Assembly: GCA_022796015.1 (NCBI GenBank)
Contig: JAAWHU010000010.1
Span: forward strand, 1-63,945
Direction: 5' to 3'
Source: Hungatella sp.
Lineage (GTDB): Bacteria > Bacillota > Clostridia > Lachnospirales > Lachnospiraceae
DNA: 63,945 bases
Shown: piece after piece, positions 27,652 to 34,584 of the stretch
How positions within the stretch are numbered: the stretch's first letter is position 1
Layout: every line of letters starts with the position of its first letter
The notes under the pieces: model-generated
What the model saw: the letters and a program-made list of their open reading frames with translations, nothing else
Told to the model about the DNA's origin: nothing
Databases searched by the model: none
Program-made: the position numbers and the translations under genes

Positions 27652-30600
27652 ATGATCGGTGAATTTAGACAGATTGCTGACAATTACGGGGTTCCGGAAG
27701 AAATATTAGAAAAGATAGAATATGAGATCAGCGGCGGAGGAACCAGGCCCGTAGGCCTTACGGCCCTCCAGAGGGAAGCCATTGGCAATGACAGATTCTG
27801 GTGCTCCAATGACAGAGGCGGAAATGTTATTGTCCAGGGGGCTACTTCTTCCGGTAAGACCCTGGTGGCAGAGCTTTTGACGCTGCAATGTGTGTTTGCC
27901 ATGAATAAGCATGTAATATACCTGGTTCCCCTTAAAGCCCTGGTATCGGAAAAGGTCCAGCAGTTTAAGAGGGATATCTTTCATGGCGAGAGAACCATGG
28001 GGATCAATATTTTTGCCTCCTCCTCAGACTACCAGGATCATGATACGGAGCTTGCAGAGGGACAGTATGATATAGCGGTGGTGGTCTACGAGAAATTCTT
28101 TGCCATGCTGGCCGAGCAGAAGGACAACAAATTCCTGGAAAAGTGCGGCCTTATTGTAGTAGATGAGATTCAGCTTCTTAGCTCCCAGGACAGAGGGGCA
28201 AAGCTTGAATACTCCCTGACAAAGGTGCGGAATAATTATCAGAATACCATACGGATCCTGGGGCTTACTACGGTTGACTGTGATACCAGCTACGTGAACC
28301 GCTGGCTGGAGGCCGAGATCATCAAAAATTCCCAAAGGCCGATCGGATTAAAAGAGAGGATCATATCCTTAAGCGGGCTGTTTTGGGAAAGATATATTAA
28401 GGGAGAGGGCGAAGCTGAGGACAGTGAGCCGGAGGAAGGCCATATTGAGGGAAGAATCCAGATCGAAGATACCGAGAAGCTGAAAAATAAGTCTGTAAAC
28501 ATAAAAAAACAGGCCCTTTTGCGGGCCCTGTTAAGGAAAATCAGCAACGAGGATGACCAAAAGAAGATCATTGTCTTTGCCAACAGCAGGGAGCGCTGCA
28601 AGAGTATTGCCGGGGAGATCGCAAAGGGAGGCGTGTTTAGCAGGCAGGAGGTTAATGCCAGCCTAAGCAGTGAGCTGGAGAAGACAGATGATGACAGCGA
28701 AAAGAATCTTCTCCAGAACGAGCTTCTTCCCTATGGGATCGCATACCACAGCGCGGCCCTTCCCATGAGCCTGCGGGAGCTGATTGAACAGGAGTTTAAG
28801 AGGGCGGACGGAAGTATCCGGCTGATTGTGGCCACGGAGACCATCACCATCGGAATGAACCTTCCTGCTGACGTTATGATCTTATATGATAAGAAGGTGT
28901 TCAGAGGAAGCGATGGAGGCGTTGATATACGGCCCCAGGAGTATAAGAATTATATAGGAAGAGCCGGGAGGCTTGGCATAACGGATAAGATCGGTGAAAG
29001 CTACTTGTTTGTAGATACGGATTCCGACATACCCTATTACTGGAAGCAGTATGTGAACTGCAGAATCGAGGAGGTTTCCTCCGCCTTAAGGGATGCTTCC
29101 TCCAGGGAAAGTGCACCGTATTACCTGAATCTGCTGTGCAAGGGCAAGGAGGAGGTGTTTTCGGAGCAGACCATTAAGAAATTGTCAAAGAAGACCCTGA
29201 ATGCAGCGGAAGCCTCCTGGGAGGGCAGAGAGTATGATAGGGTTGATACGGCTAAGATTATTGAAGACTTTAAGAAGGTAGGCCTTATCCGACACAAGGA
29301 TACGGAGAGCAGTGAGCTGGATGACGACATGGATTCGGCATATAAGCTGACCAATTTCGGCGAAATGCTGGCTCCCTATGCCTTATCCGTGGTGACCTGC
29401 TTCAACATAAAGAAATATTTCCGGGATGGGGGAAGTGCCCATAAGGCCGGCCTTCCCATTGACTATACCAGTGAGGATCTAAAAAAAGACAGGTATCTTC
29501 TGGACATCTTATTTACAGTGTGCAAGATGCATGAGGTGAAAAAGATCATACACCCGGGGCTTCCGGAACCTAAAAATCCCAACAGCAGAAGGATCTACCA
29601 AAAAATGGAGGAGGCTGTCTTAAATTACCTGAATCAATATAAGGAGAGGGAAGGGGAGGACGGATTCTGGGACAATTCCGAGATAGAGAGAGTATTTTTC
29701 AGCGATGAGGAGCCTGAGACAGAGCAGCTGACCGCAGCCCTGAGGGCTATTCTTCTCTTTCACTGGATTAAGGGCGAGCTTCCATCACAGATCAAGGAAC
29801 ATGCAGGCTTGAAGATCAAGGAATTTACCTTGTATACCGGGGATATGTCGCGGATCGGCGAGAGCTGCAGCTATATTTTAGAGGCAATATCAAAATGCCT
29901 TTTTACCAACAAGAAGAGAATCGATGGCGGCGGGTTGGAGCATGGCTTCTATTCTCTGGCAGTTAAGCTAAAGTACGGCCTGTCAAACCCTAACTTGATT
30001 CAGGTGGCCAACAGACATGTATATGGGCTGTCAAGAAGTACCATCATTCAGATGGATAAGGCGGCCCAGGGCTGCGGATTTGATAATATTAATCTTTTTA
30101 TCCGCAGTTCCAACAAAAAGGTCTTTGATTATCTGACGCCTGCTCAGAGAAGAGACCTGATTCAGCAGATGAGCGAACGATATGACGACAGAAATGTGGA
30201 GAATCTTATTGCAAAGCTTGTGGAGGACGAGATCGTGGATTTCTCCATGGAGTCTCATTTTAAGGCTATCGCCCATCCAAGGGAAGCAGAAGAATGGCTG
30301 GACAGCATAAGAAATGTTTTTTCGTTCCTAGACGGCGTAAGGCAGCTTCCGCTGGCGAAGAACCATAGTTCCGCCAGAGGAATCCGGCTTAAATGGAAGG
30401 ACCATGAGATGTACATGGTGCTGCTTTTTGATAAGGCCTCTGTTTCCAAGGAGAAGCTTGCAGAATACAGAAAACAGCTGAATCTGCAGGCTCAGGACAA
30501 GGTTCTTTTTGTCCACGGCCGGGACGCGGATCTTGACCTTTCTAATCCCAATGATATCACAATCAGTGCGGATTATATGAGCAAGGTGATTCTGGAATTC

Positions 30601-31806
30601 CTGGCGCTGAGCGGATGCATCAACGGAGTCAGCATCTGTAATTATTTGTATGAACAGGAGGGAGCCGTATCGGATAAAGGAATGTCTTCCCTGCAGAAGA
30701 GTATTGAGAAGCTGCTGGAGTATTCCGAGGAGGAATCCTGCGGGGATGAGGAGGCCCTGAGTTCCTATAAAAAATATATCCGCAAATACGGGTACAAGGA
30801 TTTAGAGGTTATGGACTCGCCCCACGGTCATGCCATTATGCACATGGTCCAGGGTTCCCGCGGAATCGGAAATCTTGTGATAAAAGAGATTCGTATTCCG
30901 GAGAATGAGGAGGAATTTGAAGCGCTGGATGCAAAGGCCAAGGAGCTGTGGGAGAGGTACGGTCAGGAAGCGGATGAGGAAGAGCTGGAAACCATGGTCC
31001 GGCAGCTGTGCTGCTGTGATATCCCGCCGGCGGATCTAAAGGACATCATTGCCATGTCCCGCAAAAGAGAAGGGCAGCTTTATGGCGCCGTAGAACATAA
31101 AAAAGCATATTTTTATCAGTCCCTTGTGTTTTTGACAGAGGGGTACAAACGGTTAAATGAGGTTCGTATTGCCGCAGCCCTTGCCAGCAGCCATATTGTG
31201 ATGGTATTTAACCCGGAAATTTTCCATGTGAATTATGAGCATGGAAGCCTGAACTCTGTGGATACAAAATTTAACCATCTGAGAACCGATTTGTTCTTTG
31301 CCATGCAGTCCTATGATGGAAGCCTATTGGATAAAAGGGAGGAATTAAACAATAATCGGGAAGAGATCATCCGGATCGGTATCCAGATCAGTGAAGCCCT
31401 TAAGGTCTGCCATGAGAACAAGATCCTGCACAGGGATATTAAGCCTGCCAATATTCTCTTTTTGAACAAAAGCGAGTACTATCTCTGTGATTTTGGCAGT
31501 GCCGTAAAGATCAATGCGGGAAAGACATACCGTGTAGGGACTCGTGGGTTTATAGCGCCGGAGGCAGACGCGGGAGAGTATTCGGAGAGAAGCGATATCT
31601 ATTCCCTGGGAAAGACCTTACTATTTCTCTATAAGGGCAGGGAACAGGCCTCCGGGGAGCAAAGCCCGGAGGAGGATGAACTGATGCTGGTGTTAAAGAA
31701 GGCGTGTGAAGAGAAGCCTTCCGCCAGATATGAAGGTGCCGGCCAGCTGAGAGACGCCTTGAGGACACTAAAACTCCCCGCTGCTGCCGGCAGCAGGGAT
31801 AGGTGA
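27652..31806 (+). CDS. Ski2-like helicase fused to a Ser/Thr protein kinase, cassette protein C
   Basis: 1384 residues. Helicase: Walker A GATSSGKT at 63-70, motif II DEIQ at 171-174, motif V ATETITIGMN, motif VI NYIGRAGRLG with GRAGR at 436-440, then Ski2-type winged-helix and ratchet-like regions to about 860. Residues about 880-1045 are unassigned. The kinase follows: VIK lysine K1078, HRDIKPAN with D1262 and N1267, DFG at 1280-1282, then FIAPEA and a SDIYSLG segment. All key kinase residues are present, though the glycine loop is degenerate. The start abuts gene B, using AGAGGGTGAT. I know of no described helicase-kinase fusion of this form. It may phosphorylate a partner when its helicase engages a nucleic acid. 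Confidence 0.85.
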   Translation: MIGEFRQIADNYGVPEEILEKIEYEISGGGTRPVGLTALQREAIGNDRFWCSNDRGGNVIVQGATSSGKTLVAELLTLQCVFAMNKHVIYLVPLKALVSEKVQQFKRDIFHGERTMGINIFASSSDYQDHDTELAEGQYDIAVVVYEKFFAMLAEQKDNKFLEKCGLIVVDEIQLLSSQDRGAKLEYSLTKVRNNYQNTIRILGLTTVDCDTSYVNRWLEAEIIKNSQRPIGLKERIISLSGLFWERYIKGEGEAEDSEPEEGHIEGRIQIEDTEKLKNKSVNIKKQALLRALLRKISNEDDQKKIIVFANSRERCKSIAGEIAKGGVFSRQEVNASLSSELEKTDDDSEKNLLQNELLPYGIAYHSAALPMSLRELIEQEFKRADGSIRLIVATETITIGMNLPADVMILYDKKVFRGSDGGVDIRPQEYKNYIGRAGRLGITDKIGESYLFVDTDSDIPYYWKQYVNCRIEEVSSALRDASSRESAPYYLNLLCKGKEEVFSEQTIKKLSKKTLNAAEASWEGREYDRVDTAKIIEDFKKVGLIRHKDTESSELDDDMDSAYKLTNFGEMLAPYALSVVTCFNIKKYFRDGGSAHKAGLPIDYTSEDLKKDRYLLDILFTVCKMHEVKKIIHPGLPEPKNPNSRRIYQKMEEAVLNYLNQYKEREGEDGFWDNSEIERVFFSDEEPETEQLTAALRAILLFHWIKGELPSQIKEHAGLKIKEFTLYTGDMSRIGESCSYILEAISKCLFTNKKRIDGGGLEHGFYSLAVKLKYGLSNPNLIQVANRHVYGLSRSTIIQMDKAAQGCGFDNINLFIRSSNKKVFDYLTPAQRRDLIQQMSERYDDRNVENLIAKLVEDEIVDFSMESHFKAIAHPREAEEWLDSIRNVFSFLDGVRQLPLAKNHSSARGIRLKWKDHEMYMVLLFDKASVSKEKLAEYRKQLNLQAQDKVLFVHGRDADLDLSNPNDITISADYMSKVILEFLALSGCINGVSICNYLYEQEGAVSDKGMSSLQKSIEKLLEYSEEESCGDEEALSSYKKYIRKYGYKDLEVMDSPHGHAIMHMVQGSRGIGNLVIKEIRIPENEEEFEALDAKAKELWERYGQEADEEELETMVRQLCCCDIPPADLKDIIAMSRKREGQLYGAVEHKKAYFYQSLVFLTEGYKRLNEVRIAAALASSHIVMVFNPEIFHVNYEHGSLNSVDTKFNHLRTDLFFAMQSYDGSLLDKREELNNNREEIIRIGIQISEALKVCHENKILHRDIKPANILFLNKSEYYLCDFGSAVKINAGKTYRVGTRGFIAPEADAGEYSERSDIYSLGKTLLFLYKGREQASGEQSPEEDELMLVLKKACEEKPSARYEGAGQLRDALRTLKLPAAAGSRDR

Positions 31807-31833
31807 AAGGATCTCAGGAAAATCAATGGTCAT
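31768..31833 (-). CDS. Small ORF 3: 21-residue peptide, antisense to the end of gene C
   Basis: Starts ATG at 31833 (MTIDFPEILSP...) and ends TAG at 31770-31768, with 39 bases antisense to the last codons of gene C. An AGAGGAGGT ribosome site lies 8 nt upstream of the ATG, 25 nt after the stop of the 82-residue ORF. The strong ribosome site is the main reason to list it; there is no homology evidence. It is third in a proposed minus-strand mini-operon. Confidence 0.4.
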   Translation of the reverse strand: MTIDFPEILSPIPAAGSSGEF

Positions 31834-31858
31834 GACAATACCTCCTCTCAACATGGCG

Positions 31859-32107
31859 TCACACGGCATCCGCGACGCCGGATGTGACAGCGGCAGTGCC
31901 TATGGCAGTGGTGGCAGTTCCGGCGACGGAGGCGGCGGCAGCCCCGGCGGAGACAACGGCGGCGGTGCTTGCTCCGGCGGAGACGGCGACGGCACCCACT
32001 GTGGCGGCCAAGGGAACAACGGCGGCAACGGCAAGGGGAGCGGCGGCAATGAGTCCCACACCGGCTGCAATTTTGCCAATAGGTGAAAAATCATCGAAGA
32101 AACCCAT
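31859..32107 (-). CDS. Small ORF 2: 82-residue Ala/Gly-rich hydrophobic protein
   Basis: Starts MGFFDDFSPIGK, then runs as a long hydrophobic stretch with 28 alanines and 10 glycines among 82 residues and only four charged residues (D5, D6, K12, D80). Small-residue repeats (GxxxG, AxxxA type) resemble glycine-zipper membrane peptides, some of which form pores. The AGGAGGT box lies 8 nt before the ATG. It is on the strand opposite to the surrounding large genes. The plus-strand frame here (Gly-rich, no ribosome site) is its GC mirror. It could be a membrane-active effector, a bacteriocin-like peptide or a structural peptide; the function is unproven. Confidence 0.62.
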   Translation of the reverse strand: MGFFDDFSPIGKIAAGVGLIAAAPLAVAAVVPLAATVGAVAVSAGASTAAVVSAGAAAASVAGTATTAIGTAAVTSGVADAV

Positions 32108-32149
32108 AGAGTATACCTCCTGTGCAATGAAAAAAGGGTTGACAAGGAA

Positions 32150-32215
32150 TCAGTCGTCAAGCTGGTCATAGATGTCCTCCATGATCTCGCTGACTAAATC
32201 GAAGAACTCATCCAT
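32150..32215 (-). CDS. Small ORF 1: 21-residue acidic peptide
   Basis: ATG at 32215, TGA at 32152-32150. The peptide begins MDEFFDLVSEIM and has nine acidic and no basic residues, with a heptad-like pattern suggesting an amphipathic helix. Its ribosome site AGGAGGTGATC is an 11-base perfect complement of the usual 3' end of 16S rRNA, the strongest in the window. It lies 42 nt upstream of the 82-residue ORF and shares the FFD element with it. A leader peptide, an antitoxin-like partner or a small regulatory peptide are all possible. Confidence 0.5.
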   Translation of the reverse strand: MDEFFDLVSEIMEDIYDQLDD

Positions 32216-32225
32216 GGTGATCACC
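32216..32225. promoter_or_regulatory. Palindrome over the ribosome site of small ORF 1
   Basis: GGTGATCACC is a perfect 10-bp palindrome covering the end of the ribosome binding site and touching the ATG at 32215. It could be an operator for the neighbouring WYL regulators, or simply the consequence of a full-length anti-16S sequence. Confidence 0.35.
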
Positions 32226-32236
32226 TCCTGGAAAAG

Positions 32237-32245
32237 ATGATACCA
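32237..32245 (-). promoter_or_regulatory. Extended -10 promoter of the small-ORF mini-operon
   Basis: On the minus strand, TGG-TATCAT (32245-32237) is an extended -10 box. No good -35 hexamer is present; the upstream region is a T-run, as is common for extended -10 promoters. Transcription would start near 32230, giving a leader of about 15 nt before the ATG at 32215. Confidence 0.55.
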
Positions 32246-32289
32246 TAAGTGGATGGAAAAAAAATTGCATTGATAAAGGAGATGGTCGG

Positions 32290-33507
32290 TTGGCTTCAAG
32301 GGATGAGATCAACAGAAGAAGAGAGCATATTTTGACAAGCCTATGGGAGAAGCCGCGTTCTGTTGAAGAGCTGTCCCGGATTACAGGCAGGGGAAGGCGC
32401 ACGGTCCTTGACGACATCAGCACTCTCAGGAAAAGCGGCAATGTGATCGAGATAAAGGAAGGGGTAGCCTCTTTAAAAGAGAAGACTGATGTGCTGGTTC
32501 ACTCCTCTAAGTCAGTTATGAGAAAAATACATATCATTACCTTAATAAACCGGATAGGAGGAGCCAATAAGGAGCAGCTGTTAAAGGTAATCAAGGATGA
32601 TATGGGGGATTATGATGACAGGCAGGCTCAAAGACGCAGGGCAGATGGGGCCAGAAAGAATCTGGATAAAGATCTGAAGGAGCTTTTAAAAGAGCACGTG
32701 ATACACATGGAAGGGGACTTGTATACCGCATCCATAGATACTCCGGAGGTCATAAAATTCCAGGATGAATCCCTAATGAGTATTTACAACATGATTGTGA
32801 ACAACGGGGATAAGGCGGCATACAGTCCGGTGCTGTACTGCATTGCCAAAAAGATGGAGGAGGCGCTGCAGTATAAGCTGTACGCCGAGCCTAAGAACTA
32901 TGTTCCCTCCATTCTGATCCGGGACAGCAGGGAGAATATAGAGGAATACGAAGCGATGATAGACCGTGTGTGGCGGCTTCCCTTTAAAACCAAAAAGCTT
33001 TCCATTCAGGCGAAAAACCGATACGGCCAGGTTTACTGCAAAATAATTGCAGTGGAAAGGATGGTGTATCTCTGCGATTCGGGGAAGCTGTATCTTATGG
33101 GGGAGGAACACGGCTCCTTAAGGAGATGTATTATTGATTTTTCCCGTATGATAGACGCTGAGGCAACCGACCTTGACAATACCATATATGACAACGAAGC
33201 CATAAGGGACGTATGTGAGGAGATGCTTAAGATTTCAGCAGGAGAACCCCATGAGATCACAGTGGAATTTGACAATGCAGAGGCCGTGAAGGAGGATTTA
33301 AGGAGACATATAAAGACAAGAACCAAGGGGGCTCTGCAAAGTAAGGAGGGCAGGCTTGTATACACAGACAGAATACGGGGCATCGACGACATGGCTAAGA
33401 TGATTAGAAGATATGGGAAGTCCTGTAAAGTCCTAAAGGATGAGGCGTTAAAGGACAGGATGGTGCAGTCCTCAAAAAAATTGATAGAGAGATATGAGAG
33501 GAAATGA
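32290..33507 (+). CDS. WYL-domain transcriptional regulator, cassette protein D
   Basis: 405 residues. A winged helix at about 10-60 (SVEELSRITGRGRRTVLDDISTL), a second helical/winged region at 75-145, a WYL domain at about 232-295 (KKLSIQAKNRYGQVYCKIIAVE ... RRCIIDFSRM, split here), and a C-terminal WCX domain at about 322-392. WYL domains bind nucleic acid fragments or nucleotides, and regulators of this kind control defence loci (BrxR, CapW) or DNA-damage genes (PafBC). The start is TTG at 32290 behind AAAGGAG. It overlaps gene E by four bases. It probably regulates the cassette and/or the divergent small ORFs. Confidence 0.87.
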   Translation: MASRDEINRRREHILTSLWEKPRSVEELSRITGRGRRTVLDDISTLRKSGNVIEIKEGVASLKEKTDVLVHSSKSVMRKIHIITLINRIGGANKEQLLKVIKDDMGDYDDRQAQRRRADGARKNLDKDLKELLKEHVIHMEGDLYTASIDTPEVIKFQDESLMSIYNMIVNNGDKAAYSPVLYCIAKKMEEALQYKLYAEPKNYVPSILIRDSRENIEEYEAMIDRVWRLPFKTKKLSIQAKNRYGQVYCKIIAVERMVYLCDSGKLYLMGEEHGSLRRCIIDFSRMIDAEATDLDNTIYDNEAIRDVCEEMLKISAGEPHEITVEFDNAEAVKEDLRRHIKTRTKGALQSKEGRLVYTDRIRGIDDMAKMIRRYGKSCKVLKDEALKDRMVQSSKKLIERYERK

Positions 33508-34535
33508 ATCAATACCATACCAATGTATACGAGAGAGTTACAGATATTATGTATCTTTTATATGAGGCGGATGGAATTTCCGTCAGCGAGATTTCTGCTA
33601 AATATAAGGTGGATTATCATATCGTATTGGAAGACTTAAGGTATTTATCAGAAGCACAGGAGCTGGAGTTTTTAATCTTTCCCTGTGATGAGAGGTTTGA
33701 TACCGATGAGTTCCTGGAGGAATTATTTGCCGGGAAACATAATGAAGTAAAGCTGTATGCAGAAAAGGCAGATGACGGCTACATGGTTTCTCTTCAATTA
33801 TCAGCCTTTGAAAAAATATTTTTAAACCATTTTTTAAAGGAATATCCATGGAAGGAGGAGCTGGGCAGGGTTCATGACATCTTAATAAAGAACGGGCCGG
33901 CTGACACGTCATGGGCCGTGCTCCAGGTTATGGGCCAGATCAATGAGGCCATAGGCAGCCATGAGGCTGTGAGAATCCGATATGATTCCCGCGAGATGGA
34001 TATGGTTCCCATTAAGATGGTGAAAATGGTTTCCACAGGTACTTGTTACTGTATGGCTCTGGAGCTTGATGAGGGCCTGGGGCCGGGTGAGCTGATGGAG
34101 GCTTCAGGCCGGATGCGATATGTAAGGCTTGACCGGGTTGAACATGTGGAGGGCTTATGCCAAGGGCCGTATCTTCTTACGGGAGACTGGCTGAAGCAGG
34201 AGCTTGGGATGCTGGATTACCGCTGGGGAATGGAAGACGACCAGGGCCCCTTTCCCTTTGCAATGATCGTATATGATGAGGCCAATCTTCCGAGGCGGCT
34301 CTACGGCCAGCTGAAGAACAGAAGGTACGGAACCTGGAAGCGTAATGCAGACCACACATATCTGTATGAGGATATGGTTATGGATTATGAGAGTTTGAAG
34401 CAGTGGGTAATGGAGCTGGGCAGTTCTGTCAAGGTGATAGAACCCCGAAGGCTGCGGGACGAAATCCTTGAAGCTGCATACAGCAGGCTGGACATCTATG
34501 GTAAGGGCTCAGGAGATGGCGGCACAGCAGAATAA
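33504..34535 (+). CDS. WYL-domain transcriptional regulator, cassette protein E
   Basis: 343 residues. N-terminal helix-turn-helix (ISVSEISAKYKVDYHIVLED), WYL domain at about 150-215 (EAVRIRYDSREMDMVPIKMV ... RYVRLDRVEHV, split here) and WCX-like C-terminus ending GSSVKVIEPRRLRDEIL. ATGA overlap with gene D shows coupled translation. Tandem WYL genes recall PafB/PafC, which work as a heterodimer, so D and E may form one regulator. E is last in the cassette; the cysteine desulfurase starts 49 nt later with no terminator seen. Confidence 0.84.
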   Translation: MNQYHTNVYERVTDIMYLLYEADGISVSEISAKYKVDYHIVLEDLRYLSEAQELEFLIFPCDERFDTDEFLEELFAGKHNEVKLYAEKADDGYMVSLQLSAFEKIFLNHFLKEYPWKEELGRVHDILIKNGPADTSWAVLQVMGQINEAIGSHEAVRIRYDSREMDMVPIKMVKMVSTGTCYCMALELDEGLGPGELMEASGRMRYVRLDRVEHVEGLCQGPYLLTGDWLKQELGMLDYRWGMEDDQGPFPFAMIVYDEANLPRRLYGQLKNRRYGTWKRNADHTYLYEDMVMDYESLKQWVMELGSSVKVIEPRRLRDEILEAAYSRLDIYGKGSGDGGTAE

Positions 34536-34584
34536 CAGACAAGCCAGGAAGGCCTTAGAGGCCTGAACGGGATTAGGAGGGAAC

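Noticed and set aside
31826-32086. Plus-strand 86-residue Gly-rich frame
   Set aside because: It is the GC mirror of the Ala-rich minus-strand ORF (GCC against GGC codons), has no ribosome site, and reads as low-complexity Gly/Ser.
23841-34535. Assignment to Hachiman, DISARM or BREX
   Set aside because: No DUF1837 (HamA), methyltransferase, PLD nuclease, PglZ or BrxC-like protein is present; only the Ski2-like helicase and WYL themes are shared.
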